Source: Candidatus Omnitrophota bacterium
GTDB taxonomy: Bacteria; Ratteibacteria; UBA8468; B48-G9; JAFGKM01
Reading direction: 5' to 3'
DNA: 56,739 bases
Assembly: GCA_016928555.1 (NCBI GenBank)
Contig: JAFGKM010000034.1
Coordinates: 1-56,739 of the forward strand
Shown here: positions 18,774-29,495 of the stretch, piece by piece
How positions within the stretch are numbered: the first letter of the stretch is position 1
Layout of the letters: each line of letters begins with the position of its first letter
Translations under genes and position numbers: made by a program
Notes under the pieces: model-generated
Told to the model about the DNA's origin: nothing
Database searches by the model: none
Seen by the model: only the letters and a program-made list of their open reading frames with translations

Positions 18774-19808
18774 ATGAAAGCGATTGTAAAAAAAGAACCG
18801 AGAAAAGGACTGCGGCTGGAAGAGGTTCCGGTTCCCGAGGTAGGAATAAATGACGTACTAATAAAAATCAGCAAAACCGCAGTCTGCGGAACCGACGTAC
18901 ATATTTACAACTGGGACGAATGGGCGCAGAAAACCGTGCCCGTCCCCATAACCATAGGACATGAGTTTGTGGGCGCGGTTGCGGATATGGGAAGCAACGT
19001 ACATGACCTGAAGACAGGGGACATAGTTTCCGGTGAAGGGCATATCGTATGCGGCAGGTGCCGCAACTGCCTTGCGGGGCGCAGGCATCTCTGCAACGAC
19101 AGCAAAGGCGTCGGCGTGAACAGGCCGGGAAGTTTTGCCGAATACATATGCATACCAATTACCAACGTATGGCACGCCGACCCGTCTATCCCCGCGGAAA
19201 TTCTTTCCATATTTGACCCCTTCGGGAATGCAACGCACTCTGCCCTCTCCTTCCGCACTCTCGGCGAGGACGTTCTTATTACCGGAGCCGGGCCTATCGG
19301 CCTGATGGCATCAGCCATAGTCAAACATTCCGGAGCCCGTTACGTGGTCGTAACGGATAAAAACCCGTACCGGCTGAATCTTGCAAAGAAAATGGGCGCC
19401 GATTTGACGCTTCTCGCAGGAGGGAAAGAAACGCTGAAAGACGCACAGAAAAAACTCGGCATGAAGGAAGGCTTTGACGTGGGACTTGAGATGTCGGGTA
19501 ACGGCGCGGCATTCAGGGAGATGATTGACAACATGAGCCACGGCGGGAAAATCGCACTTCTCGGCATCCCTTCGGGAGAAGTCAATATAGACTGGCACAA
19601 GGTTATCTTCAACATGCTCACAATCAAGGGCATCTACGGCAGAGAGATGTACGAGACATGGTACATGATGCAGGCAATGCTTCAGACCGGGCTGGACATC
19701 AGTCCGGTTATCACGCACAGGTTTCATTACACCGAGTTTGAAAAAGCGTTTGAGGTAATGATTTCCGGCAAATGCGGCAAGGTAATACTCAATTGGGAAG
19801 GCAAATGA
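18774..19808 (+). CDS. tdh: L-threonine 3-dehydrogenase
   Basis: A zinc-dependent medium-chain dehydrogenase, 344 residues, oxidising threonine to 2-amino-3-ketobutyrate with NAD+. Catalytic zinc ligands appear in [16 protein letters not shown] and IGHEF. The structural zinc loop is [15 protein letters not shown]. The NAD-binding motif is GAGPIGL. The C-terminal [11 protein letters not shown] is typical of Tdh and argues against other sugar or alcohol dehydrogenases. AAGGAGG lies upstream. Together with kbl it converts threonine to glycine and acetyl-CoA. The racemase gene overlaps its stop. Confidence 0.93.
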   Translation: MKAIVKKEPRKGLRLEEVPVPEVGINDVLIKISKTAVCGTDVHIYNWDEWAQKTVPVPITIGHEFVGAVADMGSNVHDLKTGDIVSGEGHIVCGRCRNCLAGRRHLCNDSKGVGVNRPGSFAEYICIPITNVWHADPSIPAEILSIFDPFGNATHSALSFRTLGEDVLITGAGPIGLMASAIVKHSGARYVVVTDKNPYRLNLAKKMGADLTLLAGGKETLKDAQKKLGMKEGFDVGLEMSGNGAAFREMIDNMSHGGKIALLGIPSGEVNIDWHKVIFNMLTIKGIYGREMYETWYMMQAMLQTGLDISPVITHRFHYTEFEKAFEVMISGKCGKVILNWEGK

Positions 19809-20488
19809 AAAGGATAGGAATACTCGGCGGGCTCGGTCCCGAGTCTACGGTTTCATATTATCTTTACATCGTTCATGAGTATTACAGGCGGTACGGGGAT
19901 TACAGCTATCCGGAAATGATAATTTACAGCCTTAACTTCAAAAAATTCATAGATGCAGGCTATGAATCCGCTGAAGAGATAAGAACAGCCATAAACAAGC
20001 TCAGTGTTGCGGGCGCCGATTTCGTCGTTGCCGCCTGCAATTCCGTGCATATAGTTTTTGATGAAGTCTCCAATGAAATACCCATACCGTGGATAAGCAT
20101 CATTGACGCGGCGGGCGAGGAGATAAAAAAGAACGGCATAAAAAAAGCCGGACTGCTCGGAACTGTTTTTACCATGAGCAAAGGATTTTACGCAAGGGGG
20201 CTGAAACGGATGGGAATAGAAACAATCATACCCGATATGCCGGACATGAAAAGAGTCAATGAAATAATATACACCGAACTGGTCAAGAATGAAGTGAGAG
20301 AAGAATCCCGGACTGAAATGCTCGGCATCATAGACCGGCTGGTAAAGAAGGGAGCGGAAGGGATTATCCTCGGATGTACGGAACTGCCTTTTCTGATAAG
20401 ACAGTCCGATACGCCAGTTAAAATCTTTGACACAACTCAAATACACGCAAAAAAAGCGCTGGATACCGCACTTGAGGGTAAAAAATAA
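19805..20488 (+). CDS. Aspartate/glutamate racemase family protein
   Basis: 227 residues, PLP-independent. The two catalytic cysteines are visible in VAACNSVH and ILGCTELPF, and the N-terminus [12 protein letters not shown] is typical of aspartate racemase/RacX-type enzymes. The ATG overlaps the tdh stop by four bases (ATGA), with GGGAAGG upstream. Coupling to threonine catabolism hints at broad amino-acid racemisation rather than a wall-specific MurI; substrate unproven. It ends six bases from the convergent OmpH-like gene. Confidence 0.88.
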   Translation: MKRIGILGGLGPESTVSYYLYIVHEYYRRYGDYSYPEMIIYSLNFKKFIDAGYESAEEIRTAINKLSVAGADFVVAACNSVHIVFDEVSNEIPIPWISIIDAAGEEIKKNGIKKAGLLGTVFTMSKGFYARGLKRMGIETIIPDMPDMKRVNEIIYTELVKNEVREESRTEMLGIIDRLVKKGAEGIILGCTELPFLIRQSDTPVKIFDTTQIHAKKALDTALEGKK

Positions 20489-20494
20489 AATTGT

Positions 20495-20971
20495 TTACTT
20501 CTCGGTTTTCTTGTCCGGAGCCGCAGATTCCTTATTCTTATCCTTTTCAAAAGACGCTAGCACTTCTTCGGTTATGTCCTTCCCGCCCACAATAATAACG
20601 TTATTATCTACGACATAATCGTACTTTTTCTCTTTCGCCAGCTTTGTAACGTCGGCGCGCATTTTCTCAAACGCTTCCTCCTGCAGCTGCATGCCCAACT
20701 GCTGCATCTGCTGCTGCATAACCTGCTGGACCATTTCCTTTGAACCTTCCTCCGCCTCGTCTATCTTCTTTTTCATGTCCTGCAATTGTATCTGGAACTT
20801 CTCCATCGCTTCTTTGAAAGCAGGGTGAGATTCAAAAACCCTGTTGGTATCCACCGACACAATCTGAATCTCTGCTCCATTACAAACAGTTGCAAAAATT
20901 CCTGAACCGAGCAAACATAGCAATACCGTAAAAAACATACCATTAATCCCCTTCTTCATAAATTTTCCCAT
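20495..20971 (-). CDS. OmpH/Skp-like periplasmic chaperone
   Basis: 158 residues. A signal peptide (GMFFTVLLCLLGSGIFATVCNG) is followed by the OmpH pattern IVSVDTNRVFESHPAFKEA, a long Gln/Lys/Glu coiled coil with repeated QQQMQQ, and a short beta end with YDYVVDNNVI. Proteins of this family hold outer-membrane proteins in the periplasm. GGAGGAGA lies six bases before the ATG. It stands alone, not next to bamA or lpxD. Confidence 0.85.
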   Translation of the reverse strand: MGKFMKKGINGMFFTVLLCLLGSGIFATVCNGAEIQIVSVDTNRVFESHPAFKEAMEKFQIQLQDMKKKIDEAEEGSKEMVQQVMQQQMQQLGMQLQEEAFEKMRADVTKLAKEKKYDYVVDNNVIIVGGKDITEEVLASFEKDKNKESAAPDKKTEK

Positions 20972-21318
20972 TTTTTATCTCCTCCTCGCTTTAACTAATC
21001 ACTTATCGCTAACCGCTGTTTTTACTTGTTTTTCAATTCCGTTATGGTATCACAAATACCCCGGCCTAACAACCCTGCATGTAGATATCTGCGTAATACT
21101 TCATATTAGAAGACAGTGCTTTTTCTATAGACCACTGCGGAATAAGACTACAGATTCTTGATGAGGGAGACAGGGGAAAGCCACCCCGTTTCTTAGAGGG
21201 TGGAAGGGGACAGTGTTCCCCGTATCACGAATCTTAGAATGTGTGTCTTATGAAGCCCGTGGTCGAGGGAAAACACTGTCTTTAAATATTAAACTTAACC
21301 ATATACACGAGAAGCGGG
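20972..21318. other. Intergenic region bounded by inverted repeats
   Basis: 347 bases without a gene. AAGACAGTGCTTTT (21110-21123) faces AAAACACTGTCTTT (21270-21283). Inside are a CCACCC/GGGTGG hairpin (about 21182-21202) and a third GACAGTGTT near 21209. This looks like a remnant of a small non-autonomous element or a structured RNA; nothing codes for a transposase. Confidence 0.5.
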
Positions 21319-22509
21319 TTAATTGTCGCCGGAGGATGGAAGGGAAGCATCTTTCTCGGGCATTTCATCAACGCTTTTGAGCTTTGACTGTATCTGCCGC
21401 GTTCTCACGCCTACAAGGTTTTCTATGTCTCTGCCGGCGCCGTCTATCTTCTCCTGCGCTTTCTTAAGCGCGTCGCCGAACTTATCAAACTCCCGCTTTA
21501 CGGAAGTAAGTATATTCCACACTTCTCCCGTCCTTTTCTGTATGGCAAGCGTGCGGAATCCCATGTGGAGGCTGTTGAGGAAAGCCGCCAGGGTGGACGG
21601 CCCGGTGATGGCTATTTTGTACTCCCTCTGCAGGAGTTCAAACAGGCTCGTCTGCCGCACCACTTCGGCATAAAGGCCTTCAACGGGAAGGAAGAGTATG
21701 CCGAAGTCCGTCGTGTCAGGAGGGTTGATGTATTTGCCGCTGATTTCTTTTGCGCAGTTCTTTATCGTATTTTCAAGCTCCCTGTATGCTTTCTGGATAC
21801 TCTCCTGCACTCCCTGCTCATAAGCATCGAGCAGGCGGTGATAAACCTCCATCGGAAATTTTGAATCAATCGGCAGGTATACCGGACGTTCTCCTCCCGG
21901 AAGTTTAACGGCGTACTCCACGGATTCCGCCGAGCCTTCCCTGACCACCGCGTTTTTTTCATACTGCTCCGGGGAAAGTATGTTTTCAAGTATATTGCCC
22001 AGCTGAATCTCCCCGAGAATCCCTCTGGTCTTAACATTTGACAGCACTTTCTTGAGGTCGCCAACGCCCGTTGCGAGATTCTTCATCTCCCCAAGTCCTT
22101 CGTGAACCTGCTTGAGCCGCTCGCTTACCACGTTGAAAGATTCGCTCAGCCTTTTTTCAAGGGTTGACTGGAGCTTTTCATCCACGGTAACCCTCATCTC
22201 TTCAAGCTTCCTGACATTCTCATCCTGAAGAGACTGCAGGCGCTTTTCCATCGTACCGGAGACAACCTCCCCCATGCTTCTCAGAGAGCCGCTCAATTCT
22301 TCTCTGTTTTCTCTTAAACTCTTTTGTATCTCTTCTCTGTTTCTGGAAAATTCTTCTCTTATAAGCGGGTCTATTTTCCCCGTCTGGTTTTCAATATCGC
22401 GCAGACTGCCGGAGATATCGTATTTTCTGTTCCCTGAAAAAATAAATCTAAGCAGTATCAAATTCAGAAGAATCAACAAGCCCAGCAAGATAGATATAGC
22501 TGTCAACAT
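21319..22509 (-). CDS. rmuC: RmuC-type DNA recombination protein
   Basis: 396 residues. An N-terminal membrane helix (AISILLGLLILLNLILL) is followed by a long coiled coil (about 40-170) and the RmuC domain with GILGEIQLGNILENIL, KLPGGERPVYLPIDSKFP and TTDFGILFLPVEGLYAEV. RmuC proteins limit DNA inversions and are predicted nucleases. The ATG at 22509 has AGGG eight bases upstream; an upstream GTG at 22545 would add 12 residues. Confidence 0.92.
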   Translation of the reverse strand: MLTAISILLGLLILLNLILLRFIFSGNRKYDISGSLRDIENQTGKIDPLIREEFSRNREEIQKSLRENREELSGSLRSMGEVVSGTMEKRLQSLQDENVRKLEEMRVTVDEKLQSTLEKRLSESFNVVSERLKQVHEGLGEMKNLATGVGDLKKVLSNVKTRGILGEIQLGNILENILSPEQYEKNAVVREGSAESVEYAVKLPGGERPVYLPIDSKFPMEVYHRLLDAYEQGVQESIQKAYRELENTIKNCAKEISGKYINPPDTTDFGILFLPVEGLYAEVVRQTSLFELLQREYKIAITGPSTLAAFLNSLHMGFRTLAIQKRTGEVWNILTSVKREFDKFGDALKKAQEKIDGAGRDIENLVGVRTRQIQSKLKSVDEMPEKDASLPSSGDN

Positions 22510-22609
22510 ATATACCGCCCTCTCTTTTTCAGCATACGGTAACACATATTAATTTCCCGGTCAATCTCAACCAAAGTTAACAGCATATCACTTTTAAATC
22601 TTTACATAA

Positions 22610-22638
22610 TTGACAAAAATGATTTTACGGAGTATAAT
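22610..22638 (+). promoter_or_regulatory. Perfect consensus sigma70 promoter
   Basis: TTGACA at 22610, 17 bases, TATAAT at 22633. Transcription would start about 22645, only a few bases before the ATG at 22648, so the transcript is nearly leaderless. Confidence 0.85.
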
Positions 22639-22647
22639 AAGGTTAAC

Positions 22648-23229
22648 ATGGTAAACTTAAATAAAAAATTTTTTACGACCGGAGACATAGCCCGCATATT
22701 CGGGGTAAGCAGGATATCCGCGTATAAATGGGTTGTAAGCGGAAAAATAAAATCATTCAAGATACCCGGCGGAAGATACAAGATAACAAAAAAAGACCTT
22801 GTAGATTTTATAAAAAAAAGCGGGTTGGACGCCAGAGTTACGGGTGCAATCCAGCAGGAAGATATAAAGATACTTATAGTCGACGACCAGAAGCTGATTA
22901 TACAAACCGTAAGGGACTATATGGAAAAAACCCATCCATCATGGCACATAAGCTCCGCCTCGGACGGCTTTGAAGCGGGCAGGATGGTGTCCAGGATAAA
23001 TCCGGACATAGTCATACTGGACCTTTTTCTGCCCGGCATAAACGGCTTCAACCTGTGCAAAAATATAAAAAACGATCCTCACACGAAAGATATCAAGATT
23101 ATTGTAATCACAGGCTATCCCACAGACGAGAATATCGGCAAAGCGAAGGATTCTGGAGCCGATGCGGTGCTTCCGAAACCTTTTGAAATGGAAGAATTGG
23201 AAAAACTTATCCTGAAATCCCTCCCGTAA
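22648..23229 (+). CDS. HTH (excisionase/MerR-like) plus receiver domain regulator
   Basis: 193 residues. Residues 1-62 form a winged HTH of the excisionase type (FFTTGDIARIFGVSRISAYKWV, then IPGGRYKITKKDLVDFI). Residues 72-193 are a receiver domain with ILIVDDQ, the phosphoacceptor in VILDLFLPGING and the conserved Lys in LPKPFEM. DNA-binding domain first and receiver last is the reverse of the usual order. No kinase is adjacent. Initiation would depend on AAGG at five bases, almost at the transcript's 5' end. Confidence 0.88.
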   Translation: MVNLNKKFFTTGDIARIFGVSRISAYKWVVSGKIKSFKIPGGRYKITKKDLVDFIKKSGLDARVTGAIQQEDIKILIVDDQKLIIQTVRDYMEKTHPSWHISSASDGFEAGRMVSRINPDIVILDLFLPGINGFNLCKNIKNDPHTKDIKIIVITGYPTDENIGKAKDSGADAVLPKPFEMEELEKLILKSLP

Positions 23230-23296
23230 TCTCTTTTCCGCTTTCAATTTACGCATAGAGGGAAACAGCAAGGCGAAGACGGACGCGAAAGAGCTT

Positions 23297-23423
23297 ATTC
23301 CGCTTTCAATTCGTACAGAGAGCAAGGCGGCAAGGAAGAGGCAACGAAGACGTATGTAAAAAATACGTCGAGGCAGCCGATGACGCAGGCAACGCAGCTA
23401 TCTGTGCGAAGAGGAAGCGGAAT
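23297..23423. repeat. Structured dispersed element, family D, copy 1
   Basis: Terminal arms ATTCCGCTT and AAGCGGAAT enclose a 100-base core with an internal hairpin GACGTAT/ATACGTC. A partial left end is duplicated just upstream (about 23236-23280). The core matches 45618-45743. It ends at the guaA stop codon. Confidence 0.75.
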
Positions 23424-24940
23424 CATTCCCATTCAATGGTGGCGGGCGGCTTTGAAGTCACATCATACACAACCCTATTAACACCCTTCACTTCGTTGAC
23501 TATGCGATTGGATATGGCGCCAAGAGTATCATAAGGAATTTTTACCCAGTCGGCGGTCATGCCGTCGGAACTCTTCACAATCCGCAGGGCTATGACATTT
23601 TCGTAAGTCCTCTTGTCTCCCATCACGCCTACGCTCTTTACGGGAAGAAGCACTGCAAAGGCCTGCCAGACTTCTCCGTAAAGCCCGGAACGCTTCATTT
23701 CATCCATAACGATGCTGTCCGCCTCTCTGAGAATATCAAGGCGTTTTTTATCAACGCTTCCTATAATCCTGACGGCAAGCCCGGGGCCGGGGAAGGGATG
23801 CCTGTTAACAATGAAATCCGGAAGCTTCAGCTCCCTGCCGAGCTGTCTCACTTCATCCTTGAATAAAAACCTGAAAGGCTCAACGAGCGAAAGTTTAAGC
23901 TTCTCCGGAAGTCCGCCGACGTTGTGGTGCGTCTTTATCACGGCCGAGGGGCCGCCGAAGGGAGAAACGCTTTCAATTACGTCGGGGTAAAGAGTGCCCT
24001 GGGCAAGAAACCTTGCGCCGAATTTGCGCGCTTCTTTTTCAAATATATTGATAAAAGTGCCGCCGATTATTTTTCTCTTTTTCTCCGGGTCGGCAACGCC
24101 TTTCAGCCGCTTGAGAAAAAGGCTTCCAGCATCAACGTATTTCAGGTTAATCCTGCTCCTGAAAGTCTTTACGATTTTTTCAGCCTCCCCTTTTCTCAAA
24201 ACGCCGTTATTGACAAAAACGCTCAGGGAATTTCTGCCGCAGGCCCTGTGAAGGATTACGGCGAGGCAGGCGGAATCTACGCCGCCGCTCATCCCGCATA
24301 TAATTTTTTCGGAGCCGACCTTTCCCCTGATTTCCCTTTCGGTCTTTTGAAGCATGGATTCCGGATTCCACTGCGGCTTTAAGCCGCATATTCCGTAAAG
24401 AAAGTTTTTAAGAATTGCGGTCCCTTCTTTCGTGTGCACAACTTCGGGATGAAACTGCAAGGCATGTATCCTGCCGTTTTTACTGCGCATGGCCGCTATT
24501 TGCGTATTCTCCGTCCTGCCTGTTGCCTCAAATCCGCATGGAAGTTTCTTGACGTAATCCCAGTGGCTCATCCATACAACGGTCTCTTTTTGAACGCCTC
24601 CGAATATCTTCTCGTTTTTCCCGGGATAAAAGAACGTCTCGCCGTACTCCCTGCGCTTACCGGGAGACACCCTGCCTCCGAAGTACTCCGCAATCAATTG
24701 CATTCCGTAACATACGCCGAGGATATGAAACCTGCCCAATATCTCCCCGTCAAAATCAATGCCGCCGTCAAGATGCACATGTCCCGGCCCTCCCGAAAGG
24801 ATAACAGCCTTTACGCCCTTCGCCTCCAGCGCCGCGGCAGTAACGGTGCAGGGAAAAATTTCGCAGTAAATCCTCAATTCCCTTACCCTGCGGGCTATCA
24901 ACTGCGTATACTGGGAACCGAAATCAATTATCGCAACCAT
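23423..24940 (-). CDS. guaA: GMP synthase (glutamine-hydrolysing)
   Basis: Converts XMP to GMP using glutamine and ATP. About 505 residues. The class I amidotransferase domain has its nucleophile in ILGVCYGMQL (Cys77) and HPEVVHT. The ATP-pyrophosphatase P-loop is MSGGVDSAC. The C-terminal dimerisation domain ends with PPATIEWE. The ATG at 24940 has AAGGA six bases upstream; a GTG further upstream overlaps the pyrG end and is less likely. It is the last gene of the minus-strand glutamine cluster, 25 bases after pyrG. Confidence 0.96.
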   Translation of the reverse strand: MVAIIDFGSQYTQLIARRVRELRIYCEIFPCTVTAAALEAKGVKAVILSGGPGHVHLDGGIDFDGEILGRFHILGVCYGMQLIAEYFGGRVSPGKRREYGETFFYPGKNEKIFGGVQKETVVWMSHWDYVKKLPCGFEATGRTENTQIAAMRSKNGRIHALQFHPEVVHTKEGTAILKNFLYGICGLKPQWNPESMLQKTEREIRGKVGSEKIICGMSGGVDSACLAVILHRACGRNSLSVFVNNGVLRKGEAEKIVKTFRSRINLKYVDAGSLFLKRLKGVADPEKKRKIIGGTFINIFEKEARKFGARFLAQGTLYPDVIESVSPFGGPSAVIKTHHNVGGLPEKLKLSLVEPFRFLFKDEVRQLGRELKLPDFIVNRHPFPGPGLAVRIIGSVDKKRLDILREADSIVMDEMKRSGLYGEVWQAFAVLLPVKSVGVMGDKRTYENVIALRIVKSSDGMTADWVKIPYDTLGAISNRIVNEVKGVNRVVYDVTSKPPATIEWE

Positions 24941-24965
24941 ATCTTGTCCTTTTTCTTTCCAGTAC

Positions 24966-26675
<1,710 letters not shown>

Positions 26676-26698
26676 TTATCGTTTCCCGCAACGCATCT

Positions 26699-28327
26699 TC
26701 ATTCATAGGTTGAATAATAATAAGGCGTAAACGCCTCAAACTCTCCGGCGCACGTGTCCACAAGCTTGTAGCCGGCGGCAATGCCGTATTTCTCCCTCAG
26801 CATCCTGACTTCTTTTTCGTCCTTCTTCCCGGTTAAAACCGCTATCTGCCTGTCCGAAAACCCGTATTCTTTGGCTTTTTTAAGAACGGCATGAGGGATT
26901 TTCCTGCCCCTGTACTTTTTTATCTCGGCCTCGCAGTCCGCAATCTCCTTCAGGTTGTATAAAAACCATCTGTCAATTTTTGAAATGACCGCTATTTCAT
27001 CTATGGAAAAACCCTCGTTAAACCCTTTCTTTATGTAAAAAAGACGGTTCGGCCCGGGCTTGCTTATGCCTTCGGAAGTTTCCAGAGGGAGAAGGATATC
27101 CTCAAAACCCGAGAATTTTTCCTCAAGGCTTCTCAGCGCCTTGTTCAACGCTTCCCTGAACGTCCTGCCGATAGACATGACTTCTCCCACAGATTTCATG
27201 GATATCGTCAGATAAGGTTCCGAGAGCGGAAATTTTTCAAAATTAAATTTCGGTATCTTCACCACGCAGTAGTCAATCGCGGGTTCAAAACAAGCAGGGG
27301 TTTTCCTGGTAATATCGTTGGGTATTTCATCAAGGGTGTATCCCACGGCAAGCTTTGCCGCAATCTTGGCTATGGGAAACCCTGTCGCTTTGGATGCCAG
27401 CGCAGAACTCCTTGAAACCCTCGGGTTCATTTCTATCACAGCCATTTCGCCGTCCAAGGGATTCACAGCAAACTGGATGTTTGACCCGCCCGTCTCAACG
27501 CCTATCTCTTCCATTATTCTTATCGCCGCAGACCTCATCGCCTGGTATTCCCTGTCGGTAAGCGTCTGCACAGGCGCAACCGTGATGCTGTCCCCGGTAT
27601 GAACTCCCATCGGATCAAAATTTTCAATGGAGCATATGACAACCGCATTCCCTTTCCTGTCCCGCATAACCTCAAGTTCATACTCCTTCCAGCCCAGGAC
27701 TGACTGCTCAACAAGTATCTCGCTTACGGGGCTCAGCTTAAGCCCCGCATCCGCAAGCTCCTTGAATTCCTGTATGTTATACGCAACGCTCCCTCCCGTG
27801 CCGCCGAGAGTATACCCCGGCCTGATGATAAGCGGAAAACCGAGCCTGCCTGCAATATCAAGCGCATCATCAAGGTTATAAGCCGCGCCGCTTGCGGGGA
27901 CTTTCAGTCCCGTCTTTTCCACTGTCTCCTTGAACAGCGCCCTGTCTTCGGCCTTCCTTATTGCATCGTAATTTGCGCCTATCACCTCAACGCCGTATTT
28001 TTCAAGAATCCCCGCCTCCGTAAGCTGAACGGTAAGATTCAGCGCCGTCTGTCCGCCGAGCGTGGGCAGGAGGGCATCCGGCCTTTCCCTTTCAATTATC
28101 TTGGCCAGTATCTCGGGAACAAGGGGCTCAAGGTATGTCCTGTCAGCCATATCCGGGTCGGTCATTATCGTGGCGGGGTTGCTGTTCACAAGCACAACGG
28201 TATACCCTTCCTCCCTGAGCGCCTTGCAGGCCTGTGAGCCGGAATAGTCAAACTCGCAGGCCTGTCCTATCACAATAGGACCGGAGCCTATCAGCATTAT
28301 CTTCTTTATGTCTGTTCTCTTTCCCAT
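26699..28327 (-). CDS. carB: Carbamoyl-phosphate synthase large subunit, N-terminal half
   Basis: About 542 residues, against about 1,070 for a full CarB. It holds the carboxyphosphate ATP-grasp domain ([50 protein letters not shown]) and the oligomerisation domain, and stops right after TPYYYSTYE, the normal boundary between the halves. The second ATP-grasp half and the allosteric domain are absent. Split CarB1/CarB2 proteins are known in Aquifex and Methanocaldococcus, so this is probably a natural CarB1 with CarB2 elsewhere. A 17-codon frame overlaps the stop (26653-26706) and ends in the family A repeat; it does not read as CarB2. The start is ATG 28327, or 28336. Confidence 0.88.
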   Translation of the reverse strand: MGKRTDIKKIMLIGSGPIVIGQACEFDYSGSQACKALREEGYTVVLVNSNPATIMTDPDMADRTYLEPLVPEILAKIIERERPDALLPTLGGQTALNLTVQLTEAGILEKYGVEVIGANYDAIRKAEDRALFKETVEKTGLKVPASGAAYNLDDALDIAGRLGFPLIIRPGYTLGGTGGSVAYNIQEFKELADAGLKLSPVSEILVEQSVLGWKEYELEVMRDRKGNAVVICSIENFDPMGVHTGDSITVAPVQTLTDREYQAMRSAAIRIMEEIGVETGGSNIQFAVNPLDGEMAVIEMNPRVSRSSALASKATGFPIAKIAAKLAVGYTLDEIPNDITRKTPACFEPAIDYCVVKIPKFNFEKFPLSEPYLTISMKSVGEVMSIGRTFREALNKALRSLEEKFSGFEDILLPLETSEGISKPGPNRLFYIKKGFNEGFSIDEIAVISKIDRWFLYNLKEIADCEAEIKKYRGRKIPHAVLKKAKEYGFSDRQIAVLTGKKDEKEVRMLREKYGIAAGYKLVDTCAGEFEAFTPYYYSTYE

Positions 28328-28360
28328 ATTAATCATATATGATTTCAAACATCTCAATTT

Positions 28361-28408
28361 ACCCCTCACCTTAATCCTCTCCCCCAAGGGGAGAGGGAAG
28401 GGGTGAGC
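28361..28408. repeat. Dispersed palindrome, family B
   Basis: CCCCTCACCTTAATCCTCTCC facing GGGGAGAGGGAAGGGGTGAG, between carA and half-length carB. Confidence 0.8.
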
Positions 28409-28418
28409 GGTGTTACTT

Positions 28419-29495
28419 TCATCGCAATTCAACCATATCTCTGAACCTGTCAAAAAGATACACCGCATCGGGCGGACCCGGCGCATGTTCGGGATGAAAC
28501 TGAACCGCAAAAACCGGAAACTTCTTATGCGCAATCCCCTCAAGGGTGTTATCGTTAAGATTGATATGCGTCGTCTCAATATCGTTTTTGTCCAGCGTAT
28601 CCATGTCCACGCAGAAAGAATGATTCTGCACGGTTATGTATATCCTCCCCGTATTCAGGTCTTTCACGGGATGGTTGGCGCCGTGGTGCCCGAATTTAAG
28701 CTTGTATGTTTTCCCTCCGAAAACCTGCGCTATAAGCTGTATCCCGAAGCATATCCCGAAAACCGGATACCGCTCTATGAGGTTTGCAAGGTTTTTTACA
28801 ACGTACGGCACTGCGGCCGGGTCGCCCGGCCCGTTGGAGACCAGTATGCCGTCGGGTTTTTCTTTCACGACATCCTGCCACGGCGTACCTGCCGGCATAA
28901 CCAGAACCTTCATCCCCCGTTCGGAAAGCAGGCGGAGCGTATTGTATTTGACGCCGCAGTCGAGAACCACAACCTTGCGGCTTCCTTCCTTTGACCAGAA
29001 ATAAGGATTGTTCCCTACAACCTCTTTCACAAGGTCTACGCCGGCGATATCCCTGGATTTCTTAACCTTTTCAACCATCTTCTTTGCGTTGTTCCTGCCC
29101 GTAAAGATACCCGCCTTAACCGCGCCTTTTTCTCTCAGCATAACGGTCAGCCGCCTTGTGTCAATACCCTCAATACCCGTCACCCCGTGTTCGTAAAGAA
29201 GCACGTCCAACGGTTTGACGGCCCGCCAGCTGCTGTAAATCTTACTGCGCTCTTTGACAACAAAACCCTCGGCATGCACCTTGCCTGATTCAACGTCTTC
29301 CTCGGTAACGCCGTAGTTGCCGATAAGAGGATAGGTCATTACCACTATCTGCCCTTTATATGACGGGTCGTAGAGAATTTCCTGGTAGCCGGTCATACTC
29401 GTGTTGAATATAAGCTCCCCGCAGCTCTCTCCCGACGCCCCGAAAGACTCTCCTTTAAAAACCGTCCCGTCTTCAATAACAAGATGCGCTTCCAT
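28419..29495 (-). CDS. carA: Carbamoyl-phosphate synthase small subunit
   Basis: Hydrolyses glutamine and feeds ammonia to CarB. 358 residues. The N-terminal domain has [20 protein letters not shown] and [11 protein letters not shown]. The amidotransferase nucleophile is in VFGICFGIQ, with the His/Glu pair in [10 protein letters not shown]. Its ATG follows the purF stop with no intervening base. A family B repeat separates it from the half-length carB. Confidence 0.96.
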   Translation of the reverse strand: MEAHLVIEDGTVFKGESFGASGESCGELIFNTSMTGYQEILYDPSYKGQIVVMTYPLIGNYGVTEEDVESGKVHAEGFVVKERSKIYSSWRAVKPLDVLLYEHGVTGIEGIDTRRLTVMLREKGAVKAGIFTGRNNAKKMVEKVKKSRDIAGVDLVKEVVGNNPYFWSKEGSRKVVVLDCGVKYNTLRLLSERGMKVLVMPAGTPWQDVVKEKPDGILVSNGPGDPAAVPYVVKNLANLIERYPVFGICFGIQLIAQVFGGKTYKLKFGHHGANHPVKDLNTGRIYITVQNHSFCVDMDTLDKNDIETTHINLNDNTLEGIAHKKFPVFAVQFHPEHAPGPPDAVYLFDRFRDMVELR

